DNA of 64,000 nt, taken from the NCBI GenBank assembly GCA_016197405.1, contig JACPVR010000019.1, forward strand, positions 62,001 to 126,000, read 5' to 3'. The position numbers were made by a program, and so were the translations under genes. How positions within the stretch are numbered: the first letter of the stretch is position 1; each line of letters opens with the position of its first letter. This stretch comes from Mycobacterium sp. Its GTDB lineage: Bacteria; Actinomycetota; Actinomycetes; Mycobacteriales; Mycobacteriaceae. The notes under the pieces were generated by a model. It was not told the origin of the DNA, did not search any database, and worked only from the letters and a program-made list of their open reading frames with translations. Below, in pieces: positions 1-9,660 of the stretch.

Positions 1-902
1 AGCATCGACAGGTGCTCGTCGCCGAAGGCGGTGCCACACGAGGCCACCGCGGTGGTCACACCGGCCAGATGCATCGCCATGACGTCGGTGTAGCCCTCCA
101 CGACGACGGCCTGATGCCCCTTGGCGATATCGCGTTTGGCCAGATCGATGCCGAAAAGCACGTGAGACTTCTTGTACAGCACCGTTTCCGGGGTGTTGAC
201 GTACTTTGCCGTCATCGGGTCGTCGTCGAAGATGCGCCGGGCACCGAACCCGATGACCTCACCGGACGCGCCGCGGATGGGCCATAGCAACCGCCGCATG
301 AACCGGTCGATGGGACCGCGTTTGCCCTCCCTGGACAACCCGGCGGCTTCCAGCTCCTTGAACTCGAAACCCTTGCGCAGCAGGTGTTTCGTCAGGGTGT
401 CCCAGCCCGACGGGGCCCACCCGCACCCGAACATCCGGGCCGCGGCGGCATCGAAGTTGCGCTCGGTCAGATACTGCCTGCCGGGAGCGGCTTCCTCGGA
501 TTCCAGCTGCTGGGCGTAGAACTCCTGCGCGGCGGCGTTGGCGGCGATCAACCGGCTGCGGCCGCCACGGTCGCGCTGCACATTGGTCGCCGATGCGCCG
601 GTGTAGGTGACGGTGTAGCCGATGCGATCGGCGAGCATCTCGATGGCCTCGACGAAGCTGATGTGCTCCATCTTCTGCAAGAAGGCGTAGACGTCGCCGC
701 CCTCACCGCAGCCGAAGCAGTGGAAGTGGCCGTGGTTGGGGCGGACGTGGAAGGACGGGGACTTCTCGTCGTGGAACGGGCACAGCCCCTTCAACGAGTC
801 CGCGCCGGCGCGGCGCAGCTGCACGTAGTCGCCGACGACGTCCTCGATGCGGACCCGTTCACGAATGGCCGCGATATCGCGATCAGGGATACGGCCGGCC
901 AT
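1..902 (-). CDS. dnaG: DNA primase DnaG, 3'-truncated by the window edge
   Basis: DnaG synthesises the RNA primers that start Okazaki fragments at the replication fork. The reverse-strand translation begins MAGRIPDRDIAAIRERV at the ATG at 902-900. It contains the CHC2-type zinc-binding module (CPFHDEKSPSFHV, then CFGCGEGGDVYAFLQ) at about residues 40-65. The catalytic core start is also present (VVVEGYTDVMAMHLAG, the EGYxD motif of the Toprim fold) near residue 270. The reading frame runs open to base 1, so roughly the last half of the protein (rest of Toprim and the helicase-binding domain) lies outside the window. Its start lies 4 bases downstream of the dgt stop in the same direction, so the two are probably co-transcribed; the same pair is adjacent in M. 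tuberculosis. Confidence 0.96.
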   Translation of the reverse strand, partial: MAGRIPDRDIAAIRERVRIEDVVGDYVQLRRAGADSLKGLCPFHDEKSPSFHVRPNHGHFHCFGCGEGGDVYAFLQKMEHISFVEAIEMLADRIGYTVTYTGASATNVQRDRGGRSRLIAANAAAQEFYAQQLESEEAAPGRQYLTERNFDAAAARMFGCGWAPSGWDTLTKHLLRKGFEFKELEAAGLSREGKRGPIDRFMRRLLWPIRGASGEVIGFGARRIFDDDPMTAKYVNTPETVLYKKSHVLFGIDLAKRDIAKGHQAVVVEGYTDVMAMHLAGVTTAVASCGTAFGDEHLSM

Positions 903-906
903 CGGA

Positions 907-2193
907 TCAGTCTAAGCGGGTCGTCGACAGAGATCGTGTCGCCAGGACGCGCTCCAGGCGGGTCTCGGTGTACGACGCGATCTGGTCGATGACCACCCGG
1001 AGCCGGGCGCCGTCGTCGGTCGCGGCGATGAACTCCGGCGCCAGCAGCGGGTCCAGGCTGCCCGGCGCCCCGGCCAACAGCAGCTCGGCCACCTCGCCGA
1101 TGCGGGCGCGTTGTTCGGCCTGGATCTGCAGATGCGCCGGGTCGGACATGATGAACTGCAGCGCAAGCGTCTTGAGCACCGCCACCTCGGCGCGAACCAC
1201 CGGTGGCACCGCCAGGTCGGCGTCATACCGACGCAGGGGTTTGGGTCCGGCTTCGTCGCGGGTGGCCACGATCGCGGCGTTGGCGAATCGGCCGACCAGC
1301 TCGCTGGTGAGCCGCTTGAGGGCTCCCGATGCGCCCAGCGTGCCGTCGAACTTGCCGACGGCGGCGACCACCGGCATCGTCGAGAGGCGCTGCGCGGCGG
1401 CGAACAGGTCGTCATAGTCCGCGCCGTGTGACCCGCTGCCGAGCCGGGCCAGTGCGGATGCCGCGTCGTCGTCGGCCAGCACCCGCAGGTCGATACGCCC
1501 GGAGATGACACCGTCCTCGACATCGTGCACCGAGTACGCGACGTCATCGGCCCAGTCCATCACCTGGGCCTCCAGGCAGGGCCAGGCCGACGGCGCACCG
1601 GCACGAACCCACAGGGCGGCAGGCATATCGTCGGCGTAGAAGCCGAACTTGACCGGTCCGGTGCGGTTCGGTTCCCGCGGCCACGGATACTTGGTGACGG
1701 CATCGAGTGCCGCCCGGGTCAGGTTCAGCCCCGCCGAATGCCCTTGTTCGTCAATGACTTTGGGCTCCAGCCGGGTGAGGATCCGGAAGTTCTGCGCATT
1801 GCCCTCGAAACCGCCGTGGGTGGCCGCGAGCTCGTTGAGGGCGCGCTCGCCGTTGTGCCCGTACGGCGGATGCCCGATATCGTGCGCCAGCCCGGCCAGG
1901 TCGACCAGATCCGGATCGCAGCCCAGCCCGATCGCCATGCCCCGACCGATCTGGGCCACCTCGAGTGAGTGGGTCAGCCGGGTGCGCGGGGTGTCACTGT
2001 CCCGCGGGCCCACCACCTGGGTTTTGTCGGCGAGCCGGCGCAGCGCCGCACAGTGCAGGACGCGCGCGCGGTCGCGGGCGAAATCGCTGCGATTCTCGGC
2101 GCCGGTTCCGGGGATGGCGGCGGTCTTGGCGGCTTCGACCACCAGTCGCTCCCGGTCGAAACCGTCGTAACGGCTCTGCTCGTTGATACTCAC
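907..2193 (-). CDS. dgt: Deoxyguanosinetriphosphate triphosphohydrolase-like protein
   Basis: This is an HD-superfamily dNTP triphosphohydrolase that cleaves dNTPs, typically dGTP, to nucleoside and tripolyphosphate. HD motif ligands are visible (RLTHSLEVAQIGR, then HDIGHPPYGHNGE), followed by the conserved MDWADDVAYSVHDVED segment. I chose the GTG at 2193 (MSINEQSRYDGFDRER), giving 428 residues, close to the roughly 431 of the M. tuberculosis enzyme. An ATG at 2229 would add 12 residues, and the open frame further upstream overlaps the next gene. No strong ribosome-binding site decides the start. The gene is divergent from the TPM-domain gene, with about 70 bases between the starts, and runs directly into dnaG. 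Substrate preference cannot be read from sequence. Confidence 0.9.
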   Translation of the reverse strand: MSINEQSRYDGFDRERLVVEAAKTAAIPGTGAENRSDFARDRARVLHCAALRRLADKTQVVGPRDSDTPRTRLTHSLEVAQIGRGMAIGLGCDPDLVDLAGLAHDIGHPPYGHNGERALNELAATHGGFEGNAQNFRILTRLEPKVIDEQGHSAGLNLTRAALDAVTKYPWPREPNRTGPVKFGFYADDMPAALWVRAGAPSAWPCLEAQVMDWADDVAYSVHDVEDGVISGRIDLRVLADDDAASALARLGSGSHGADYDDLFAAAQRLSTMPVVAAVGKFDGTLGASGALKRLTSELVGRFANAAIVATRDEAGPKPLRRYDADLAVPPVVRAEVAVLKTLALQFIMSDPAHLQIQAEQRARIGEVAELLLAGAPGSLDPLLAPEFIAATDDGARLRVVIDQIASYTETRLERVLATRSLSTTRLD

Positions 2194-2266
2194 CGAGGCA
2201 CAGTCTGCCAGCACGTCAGGCCAGTTCATCACCGGCCGCGACGGCGGCCCCACTAGATTGACGGCC

Positions 2267-4306
2267 ATGCGCATGTCTAGTTCGGCGGTCCGGCTGTTTG
2301 CGGTGCTCCTGGTGGCCCTGACCGGCCTGCTGGTGGCTCCGACCGCGGTCGCCGAGCCGCCGACGCGGCTGCAGACCCAGCTCACCGACACGGCGGGCGT
2401 GCTGTCCTCGGCACAGAGCGCCGAAGTCAGCTCGGCCATCGACAAGCTCTACGAGCAGCACCGGATCAAACTGTGGGTCGTCTACGTCGACACCTTCGAC
2501 AACCGGGGCTGGCAGGCGTGGTCGCAGCAGACCGTACGGGCCAGCGATTTCGGCGACAACGACGTGCTGCTGGCCATCGCCACCGAAGACCGGGCGCTGG
2601 CCTTCCAGGTTCCCTCGACGTTGCCCGACGGCGGTTCCATCGACGCCGACAACATCAGACGCGATTACATCGAACCGGCGCTGCGCGACGGCAACTGGGC
2701 CGGGGCGGCGATCGCGGCCGCCGAGCAACTCGGCACCGCCCAGGACACCGCCTCCGGAAGCGGTATGCATGTCTCCGGGACCACGCTGCTGATCGTGTTG
2801 GCGGTGCTGCTGGTCGCGGCGGTGATGCTGTGGTGGTGGGCGCGACAGCGCAAGCGCAAGCGTCACGAGGCCGAGTTGGCAGCGGCGCGGCGCATCGACC
2901 CGACCGACGCGGCGGCGCTGTCCCAGGTGCCGTTGGAGGCGCTCGACGATCTGTCCAAGCTGATCGTCGTCGATGTCGACAATGCGTTGCGCACCAGCGA
3001 GAACGAGCTGGCCCTTGCCGTCGAAGAGTTCGGCACCGCCAGGACGGCACCTTTCACCAAGGCCGTCGCGGATGCGAAAACCACGCTGGCACAGGCGTTC
3101 AACGTGCGCCAGATCCTCGACGACGCCGCACCGGAGACGCCGTTGCAGCGCCGCGATCTGCTGACCCGCGTGGTGGTCGCGGCGGGCAAGGCCGATCGGG
3201 AACTGGAATCGCAGAGCGAGGCCTTCGAGGAGTTGCGAAACCTGGTCATCAACGCACCGGACCGGCTGGACGCACTGACCCAGCAGATGGTGGCGCTGTC
3301 CGCCCGCATCGAGCCGGCCGGGCAGGCCCTGGCGGCGCTGCACCAGAAGTTCGCCGACACCGCGCTGACATCGGTTGCCGGCAATGTCGACGAGGCCCGC
3401 AGCCGGCTGGCCTTCGCCGACGACAGCATCTCGGCGGCCCGCAAGATGGTCAGCGCGCCCGCCACCGACCAGACCCCGCTCATCGACAACATCCGGGCCG
3501 CCGAGGGCGCGCTGCAACAGGCCGGCATGCTGCTCGACGGCGTCGACAGCGCGGCATCGGATATCAACCGCGCCATCGCCGACCTGCCTGCCGCGATCGC
3601 CGATATCAAGAACGGCATCGAAGCCGCCGGAGGGCAACTGCAGCAACCCAACACCCCGCAGGCCGCCGCGCTGAGCGCCGCGCGGGAGGCCGCGGTGGCC
3701 GCCGTCGACGATGCCGCCGCCAATTCGACGGCCGATCCGCTCGGCGCGTTCACCCGGCTGACCAAGGCCGATGCCGACCTGGACCGGGTGCTGGAGAACG
3801 TCGCCGAATCGCGCAAGGCCGCCGAGCAGCAGGCCCAGGTGCTCTCCCAGGCGCTGTTCGCGGCGCAGTCGCGCATCAAGGCCGTCTCGGAGTTCATCGA
3901 CACCCGGCGCGGCAGTATCGGGCCGGAGGCGCGGACCCGGCTGGCCGAGGCGGTCCGCCAACTGGAGGCCGCGCAGGCCAAGCAGCAGTCCAATCCCGCC
4001 GAGGCCACCGCACACGCCAATGGCGCGGCCGCGTTGGCGGCCCAGGCCCAAGCGTCGGCCAATGACGATGTGCGGGCCGCGCAGCGCGCGTATGCGCCGC
4101 AGTACAGCAGCAATTCCGATCTCGGCTCGGTGATCGGCGGCATCATCATCGGCAGTGTGTTGCGGGGTGGTTTCGGCGGTACCGGGATGGGCGGCGGGTA
4201 CGGCAGCAGTTGGGGTGGCGGCCGCAGCATGGGCAGGCCCACGTCCTACGGCGGCTCGTCACGATCCTCGGGCCGCAGCTACAGCGGCGGTGGCGGCCGC
4301 TTCTGA
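2267..4306 (+). CDS. TPM-domain membrane protein with long helical region and Gly-rich tail
   Basis: A 679-residue protein of unknown precise function, in the position of M. tuberculosis Rv2345. It starts with a signal peptide (hydrophobic run RLFAVLLVALTGLLVAPTAVA). A TPM (TLP18.3/Psb32/MOLO-1) domain of about 120 residues follows. A transmembrane helix near residues 170-190 (TTLLIVLAVLLVAAVMLWWW) is followed by a basic stop-transfer segment. The remaining 450 residues are Ala/Glu/Arg-rich and predicted helical or coiled-coil, ending in a low-complexity Gly/Ser tail. TPM domains in other proteins have been linked to phosphatase or repair roles, but that is not evidence of activity here. The start is the ATG at 2267; another in-frame ATG lies two codons later. 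The stop is followed within 5 bases by the dispersed palindrome. Confidence 0.88.
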   Translation: MRMSSSAVRLFAVLLVALTGLLVAPTAVAEPPTRLQTQLTDTAGVLSSAQSAEVSSAIDKLYEQHRIKLWVVYVDTFDNRGWQAWSQQTVRASDFGDNDVLLAIATEDRALAFQVPSTLPDGGSIDADNIRRDYIEPALRDGNWAGAAIAAAEQLGTAQDTASGSGMHVSGTTLLIVLAVLLVAAVMLWWWARQRKRKRHEAELAAARRIDPTDAAALSQVPLEALDDLSKLIVVDVDNALRTSENELALAVEEFGTARTAPFTKAVADAKTTLAQAFNVRQILDDAAPETPLQRRDLLTRVVVAAGKADRELESQSEAFEELRNLVINAPDRLDALTQQMVALSARIEPAGQALAALHQKFADTALTSVAGNVDEARSRLAFADDSISAARKMVSAPATDQTPLIDNIRAAEGALQQAGMLLDGVDSAASDINRAIADLPAAIADIKNGIEAAGGQLQQPNTPQAAALSAAREAAVAAVDDAAANSTADPLGAFTRLTKADADLDRVLENVAESRKAAEQQAQVLSQALFAAQSRIKAVSEFIDTRRGSIGPEARTRLAEAVRQLEAAQAKQQSNPAEATAHANGAAALAAQAQASANDDVRAAQRAYAPQYSSNSDLGSVIGGIIIGSVLRGGFGGTGMGGGYGSSWGGGRSMGRPTSYGGSSRSSGRSYSGGGGRF

Positions 4307-4310
4307 CTCC

Positions 4311-4368
4311 GCGAGCGCGCGTGTCTGTACGGCAACACGCCGCTGCCGACGTACAAAAGCGTGCGCTC
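4311..4368 (+). repeat. Dispersed palindromic repeat, copy A
   Basis: A 58-base imperfect palindrome: left arm GAGCGCGCGTGTCTGTAC, core with ACACGCCG, right arm GTACAAAAGCGTGCGCTC. The two 18-base arms match at 14 positions, with two more G-U pairs possible in RNA. It lies 4 bases after the stop of the TPM gene, and its last two bases form part of the stop codon of the convergent DUF559 gene. Three related copies occur at 5315, 22688 and 61699. Confidence 0.85.
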
Positions 4369-5248
4369 ATGCCGCGGCTTTCGTCAGCTCGATCTCGATA
4401 CGGCGCACCATCTCCAGCGGCCGCCTGCGGACGTCGTCGGCGACCACCGAGACCACGCGCCAACCGATCTCGCGCAGCGCCGCCGTCTTCTGCCGATCCC
4501 GGCGCAGATCATCGGGTCCGCTGTGCCAGTCGAACCCGTCGTACTCCACCGCCACCCGATGCTGCGGCCAGGCGAAGTCGACCCGCCAGATCCGCCCGTC
4601 GCGGTCGACGATCTCGTATTGCAACCGCGGCGGTTCCAGGCCGCCGTCGATCAGCACCAGCCGCGCCTCGCTCTCCATCGGCGACTCCGCCTCCGGTGCG
4701 GCCAACGGGATCAGGGCACGGACGTCGACGATGCCGCGACGACCGCTTTGCGCCATCGACGCCGCCACCAGCTGCGGGCGATCACACGTCCCGCTGCGCA
4801 GTGCCGCGTCCAGCGTGGCCAGGGCCCGGGGCCGTCGCAACCCACGGGCCACCTCGACCGCGGTCCAGTTCGGCGCGGTCACCGGACGGCCGTCCACCAG
4901 CACCGTCGGCGAGCCCTCGCGACGATGCACGACGAGACCGTCCGAGTTGCGCAGCAGGTGACCGACCGGATTGAGCGCGTGAATGTCGACGGTGTCCTGG
5001 GTGTCGAACCCGTGGATCGCTGCGGCGGTTCCGAGGCAGACCGCCACCGGCTGGCCGGCCCGTAGGTCCAGGCCCGCCAGCCGCACGAGCAGATCGGGTT
5101 CGCCCCGGCAGTAGACTCCGGGCCACACCCTGGTGAAAGCACCCGAGTCGATCTCGGCCTGCAATGTGCGACGGCTGATCAGCTGCAGCAGTTGACCGGA
5201 AGTCGCGACGCCACCCTGCGCGTCGAGCAGCGTGTCCACACCAACCAT
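4367..5248 (-). CDS. AbiEi-like / DUF559 endonuclease-fold protein
   Basis: About 293 residues. The N-terminus (LLDAQGGVATSGQLLQLISR, then FTRVWPGVYC) resembles the winged-helix domain of AbiEi-type antitoxins. The C-terminus (about residues 200-290) resembles the DUF559 / very-short-patch-repair endonuclease fold, with VDFAWP, VAVEYDGFDWHSG and a final WRVVSVVADDV strand. Many actinobacteria carry several such genes. A nuclease activity is suggested by the fold only, and no partner toxin is adjacent. I took the ATG at 5248 (MVGVDTLLDAQ); an upstream in-frame start at 5284 would add 12 residues. Inverted copies of the dispersed palindrome sit on both sides (4311 and 5315). The gene appears to be an insertion relative to the conserved neighbours. 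Confidence 0.75.
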   Translation of the reverse strand: MVGVDTLLDAQGGVATSGQLLQLISRRTLQAEIDSGAFTRVWPGVYCRGEPDLLVRLAGLDLRAGQPVAVCLGTAAAIHGFDTQDTVDIHALNPVGHLLRNSDGLVVHRREGSPTVLVDGRPVTAPNWTAVEVARGLRRPRALATLDAALRSGTCDRPQLVAASMAQSGRRGIVDVRALIPLAAPEAESPMESEARLVLIDGGLEPPRLQYEIVDRDGRIWRVDFAWPQHRVAVEYDGFDWHSGPDDLRRDRQKTAALREIGWRVVSVVADDVRRRPLEMVRRIEIELTKAAA

Positions 5249-5314
5249 CGGGGCATAGTGCTGCGCGCCGGCGGATTCCGGCATTCAGCCCTGTGGATGG
5301 ACCAAATGCTGCTG

Positions 5315-5374
5315 GCGAGCGCACGCATTTGTACACCGCGAGCGGCGTGTCGCTGTACAGACAAGCGCGCTCGC
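5315..5374 (-). repeat. Dispersed palindromic repeat, copy B
   Basis: A 60-base element in inverted orientation relative to copy A. On the minus strand it reads GCGAGCGCGCTTGTCTGTAC, then a core with ACACGCCG, then GTACAAATGCGTGCGCTCGC. It lies 11 bases beyond the glyS stop codon and upstream of the DUF559 gene. Confidence 0.85.
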
Positions 5375-5385
5375 GGGGTTGGGGG

Positions 5386-6768
<1,383 letters not shown>

Positions 6769-6853
6769 GATGCTCAAGAACTCCTGAATAGATGGGAGGA
6801 CAACTCGCACAGCCTAACGACCGCAGTGCGAGCACCTCGTCGGCAGACCCTGC

Positions 6854-7489
6854 TCAGTCCGCGGCAAACCTGGCCTCGACCTCGGCGTCGATCTCGATAT
6901 CGTCAGGCCGCAACTCCAATGGGCCCGATCGTGCCTGGCCCCCGGCGAATGACCGGGCCTGCGCGAACGGCATATCGGCGGCACCGAGCAGGCCCGGATC
7001 GGCCAACCGGACCGCCCGCACCGCTCCCCGACCGACGGCGTCGGCGAACGCCTGCGCCTTGGCGACGGCGTCGGCGACGGCGTCGGCGCGCAGATCCGCT
7101 TCATAGCGCCGGCGGTTGTCCTCGGTGACATCCCAGCCGATGTAGCCGACCTCGACGCCCTCGGTGCCGGCCCAGCGGTCCAGGAAGGCCGAGAGCTGCT
7201 CGAAATCGGTGAACTCGGCCTCCAGCTTGATGCTGACCCGGTACATCAGCCGGCGCCCGGTACCGCGGAAACTGAAAACCCGCAGCTGATCACTGCTCCA
7301 GCGGGTGACCGCACCGGCCTCGGACAGTGCCGACAGGTCCCGGCCCAGCGGTTCGTGCACACCGAGGGCCTTGCGGTACACGCCGTCGCGGTCCGGGCCC
7401 TCGACCTGGGCGGCCAGGCCGGCGGTCGCGCGTTCGGCCGGGTAGCGGCGACGCGCCGTGCCCCGCACCACGACTTCGAGGGCAGTCAC
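6854..7489 (-). CDS. SIMPL-domain (DUF541) protein
   Basis: About 211 residues matching the SIMPL/DUF541 family: an N-terminal VVVRGTARRRYPAERATAGL strand, a central YRVSIKLEAEF segment, and the helix ADLRADAVADAVAKAQAFADAVG, typical of the family's repeated alpha/beta units. No signal peptide or membrane helix is visible, unlike many SIMPL proteins, so a cytoplasmic location is likely. The family's function is poorly defined. Start choices are GTG 7489 (used) or TTG 7495, two codons apart. It is divergent from smtB. Confidence 0.8.
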   Translation of the reverse strand: MTALEVVVRGTARRRYPAERATAGLAAQVEGPDRDGVYRKALGVHEPLGRDLSALSEAGAVTRWSSDQLRVFSFRGTGRRLMYRVSIKLEAEFTDFEQLSAFLDRWAGTEGVEVGYIGWDVTEDNRRRYEADLRADAVADAVAKAQAFADAVGRGAVRAVRLADPGLLGAADMPFAQARSFAGGQARSGPLELRPDDIEIDAEVEARFAAD

Positions 7490-7523
7490 AGCCAAAGGCT
7501 AACCGGCGGCCGGCCCCGGCCCT

Positions 7524-7576
7524 TTGACATGCGCGATCATGCATGTAAAAGTGGCTATAAGTGAAAATGGTTGTCA
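7524..7576 (+). promoter_or_regulatory. smtB-zur promoter with two candidate metalloregulator operators
   Basis: A consensus -35 TTGACA (7524-7529) is followed after 16 bases by TAAAAG (7546-7551). A perfect inverted repeat ACATGC-N8-GCATGT (7527-7546) fills the spacer between them. Just downstream of the expected transcription start lies a near-palindrome TGAAAATGGTTGTCA (7562-7576). Autoregulation of smtB-furB by the ArsR-type protein in response to zinc is established in M. tuberculosis. Which palindrome SmtB binds here is inference. Confidence 0.55.
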
Positions 7577-7596
7577 ATAACTTCGGGGGTGACTCA

Positions 7597-7962
7597 ATGG
7601 CCACGACCGCCACGCCGGCTGACGCCGTCGAGCACGACCATCAGCACGACCAGGCACCGTTCCCGGCCCCGCCGCCCAAGGAAATCCTCGACGCCGCGGG
7701 TGACATCCTGCGCGCGCTGGCCGCCCCGGTACGCATTGCGATCGTCCTGCAGCTGCGCGAATCGCAGCGCTGCGTGCACGAACTCGTCGACGCCCTCGAG
7801 GTCCCGCAGCCCTTGGTCAGCCAGCATCTGCGCATCCTCAAGGCGGCCGGCGTGGTCGCCGGCGAGCGGTCCGGCCGCGAGGTGCTCTACCGGCTCGTCG
7901 ACCACCACCTGGCCCATATCGTGCTCGACGCGGTGGCACATGCCGGTGAGGACGACCGATGA
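7597..7962 (+). CDS. smtB: ArsR/SmtB-family zinc-responsive repressor
   Basis: A 121-residue winged-helix regulator, the likely counterpart of M. tuberculosis Rv2358. It represses its own operon when zinc is scarce and releases DNA on zinc binding. Visible features: a His-rich N-terminus (VEHDHQHDQ), the core ILRALAAPVRIAIVLQL, the recognition helix VPQPLVSQHLRILKAAG, and a C-terminal DHHLAHIVLDAVAH that fits the alpha5-type metal site. The ATG at 7597 is chosen because a GGGGG ribosome-binding stretch lies 7 bases upstream; an in-frame GTG at 7561 would overlap the putative operator. It overlaps zur by 4 bases (ATGA), implying translational coupling. Confidence 0.92.
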   Translation: MATTATPADAVEHDHQHDQAPFPAPPPKEILDAAGDILRALAAPVRIAIVLQLRESQRCVHELVDALEVPQPLVSQHLRILKAAGVVAGERSGREVLYRLVDHHLAHIVLDAVAHAGEDDR

Positions 7963-8366
7963 CCGAAGTGCAGGCCACCCGCGCCACCCGCAGCACCAAA
8001 CAGCGCGCCGCGATCACCGGGCTGCTCGACGATCTCGACGAGTTCCGGTCGGCCCAGGAGCTACACGACGAACTGCGCAACCGCGGTGAGAACATCGGCC
8101 TGACCACCGTCTACCGCACCCTGCAGGCGATGTCGGCCGCCGAACTGGTCGACACCCTGCGCACCGATACCGGCGAATCGCTGTACCGGCGCTGCTCGGG
8201 CCAACACCATCACCACCATCTGGTGTGCCGCGACTGCGGCGCCACCGTCGAGGTGGAGGGCCGCGAGGTCGAAACCTGGGCCGCCGAAGTCGCTGCCGCA
8301 CATGGCTTTTCCGACGTCAGTCACACCATCGAGATATTCGGCACCTGCACGGCCTGCCAGCGTTAG
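7959..8366 (+). CDS. zur: Zinc uptake regulator Zur (FurB)
   Basis: A 135-residue Fur-family repressor that binds DNA when loaded with zinc and controls zinc uptake and zinc-free ribosomal protein genes. The DNA-binding domain is at residues 10-70 (ENIGLTTVYRTLQAMSAAELV). Metal sites are visible as HHHHHLVCRDCG, the later ETWAAEVAAAHGF, and the terminal CTACQR; the two CxxC pairs form the structural zinc site. The start overlaps the smtB stop. The stop overlaps that of the convergent small gene at 8363 by 4 bases. Confidence 0.94.
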   Translation: MTEVQATRATRSTKQRAAITGLLDDLDEFRSAQELHDELRNRGENIGLTTVYRTLQAMSAAELVDTLRTDTGESLYRRCSGQHHHHHLVCRDCGATVEVEGREVETWAAEVAAAHGFSDVSHTIEIFGTCTACQR

Positions 8367-8776
8367 CCCAGTGCCTCGCGCACGTCGGTGCCGCCGGCGA
8401 GCACCATCAGGATCAACGTCTGCAACGCGTCGTCGTCGAGTCCGGCGCCGGGAAAGTTGTACCGCAGCATCACATCGGCCAGCCGTCCGTCGGTGCCGGC
8501 ATCGGCCGGCCGCGCGACCAGCGTCACGGTCCCCAGCAGCGTGCGTGCCGTCTGCTCGGCGACCCGCTCGTGCAGTTCGGCCGACACCGGCAGATCCCAG
8601 GCCAGCATCTGCGTCAGCGACACCATGTCCAGACCCTCGGCGATGGTGACAACCCGGATCGAGGCCACCGTGCCGCCGTGGGTCACGGTCAGCGCGTCGT
8701 CGTACTCCGAGTCGACACCGGCCACCGGGGAAAGCACATCGGCCAGCCGCGCCAGCAGGTCCTGCGGCGCCGACAT
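8363..8776 (-). CDS. Conserved hypothetical protein (Rv2360c position)
   Basis: A 137-residue protein, MSAPQDLLARLADVLSPVAGVDSEYD and onward, with mixed alpha/beta character and no signal peptide or membrane segment. I do not recognise a characterised domain. It corresponds by position to M. tuberculosis Rv2360c. Its ATG (8776-8774) shares one base with the uppS stop codon (TGATG), so it is translated immediately after uppS. A role linked to decaprenyl phosphate synthesis is suggested only by this coupling. Confidence 0.82.
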   Translation of the reverse strand: MSAPQDLLARLADVLSPVAGVDSEYDDALTVTHGGTVASIRVVTIAEGLDMVSLTQMLAWDLPVSAELHERVAEQTARTLLGTVTLVARPADAGTDGRLADVMLRYNFPGAGLDDDALQTLILMVLAGGTDVREALG

Positions 8777-9660
8777 CAGGCCCGGCCGAACCGGCGGTTG
8801 CGCGACACGTACTCCTCGCAGGCCGCCCACAGGTCGCGGCGGTCGTAATCGGGCCACAGCGTGTCCTGGAAGACGTACTCGGCATACGCCGACTGCCACA
8901 GCATGAAATTGCTGGCCCGCTGCTCGCCGGAGGTCCGGATGAACAGGTCGACGTCCGGGATATCGGGCCGGTGCAGATACCTGCCGATCGTCGCCTCGGT
9001 GACGCGTTCCGGATTGATCTTGCCCTCGGTCGCGTCGATCGCGATTTGCTTTGCGGCTTCGGCGATTTCGGTGCGCCCGCCGTAGTTGACGCAGTAGTTG
9101 ACGGTGATGACGTCATTGTTGACCGTCATCTCCTCGGCGATGTCGAACTCCTTGATGACACTGCGCCACATCTTGGGCCGCGAACCCACCCAGCGCATGT
9201 TGACACCCATGATGTCCAGGTTCTCCCTGCGGCGGCGCACCACCTCACGGTTGAAGCCCATAAGGAACCGGACCTCTTCGGCACTGCGCTTCCAGTTCTC
9301 GGTGGAGAACGCATAAACGCTGAGGTGCTTGATACCCAGTTCGATGGCACCGCACGTGACGTCGATGAGCACCGCCTCGCCCATCTTGTGGCCCTCGGTG
9401 CGACCCAGCCCACGCTGGGTGGCCCAGCGGCCGTTGCCGTCCATCACGATGGCGACATGGTTGGGCAACTGGTCGGCCGGGATCTGCGGCGCCACCGCCT
9501 TGGAGGTGTGCTGGGGCGGACGCCGCGGGCCGCCGCCACGGACCGGCGGCAGCTCGGGGAACTGCACCGGCCAGGTCGAGGTGTCCGGGAAGGTCGGGTA
9601 ATCCTCAGGCGCCGGAGGCAGCTGCGGGGAGCGCTTGCCCCGTTTCCCTGTCAAAGCCAT
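8776..9660 (-). CDS. uppS: Decaprenyl diphosphate synthase (cis-prenyltransferase)
   Basis: Elongates an allylic diphosphate with isopentenyl diphosphate to long cis-polyprenyl diphosphate, in mycobacteria mainly decaprenyl diphosphate. That product is the carrier for arabinogalactan, lipoarabinomannan and peptidoglycan precursors. 294 residues, equal in layout to M. tuberculosis Rv2361c. The signature HVAIVMDGNGRWATQRG carries the catalytic Asp; YAFSTENWKRS, NYGGRTEI and DLFIRTSGEQR complete the substrate-binding motifs. The start MALTGKRGK at ATG 9660 lies inside the end of recO, overlapping it by 56 bases. Confidence 0.95.
   Translation of the reverse strand: MALTGKRGKRSPQLPPAPEDYPTFPDTSTWPVQFPELPPVRGGGPRRPPQHTSKAVAPQIPADQLPNHVAIVMDGNGRWATQRGLGRTEGHKMGEAVLIDVTCGAIELGIKHLSVYAFSTENWKRSAEEVRFLMGFNREVVRRRRENLDIMGVNMRWVGSRPKMWRSVIKEFDIAEEMTVNNDVITVNYCVNYGGRTEIAEAAKQIAIDATEGKINPERVTEATIGRYLHRPDIPDVDLFIRTSGEQRASNFMLWQSAYAEYVFQDTLWPDYDRRDLWAACEEYVSRNRRFGRA

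Noticed and set aside
2216..4051. Long minus-strand open frame opposite the TPM gene
   Set aside because: The plus-strand product has a signal peptide, TPM domain and membrane helix; the antisense product is low-complexity Gly/Arg/Leu sequence.
4311..4368. Copy A as a tRNA or structured RNA gene
   Set aside because: The 58-base palindrome has no cloverleaf or T-loop and recurs at unrelated loci only at 3' ends, which fits a repeat or terminator.
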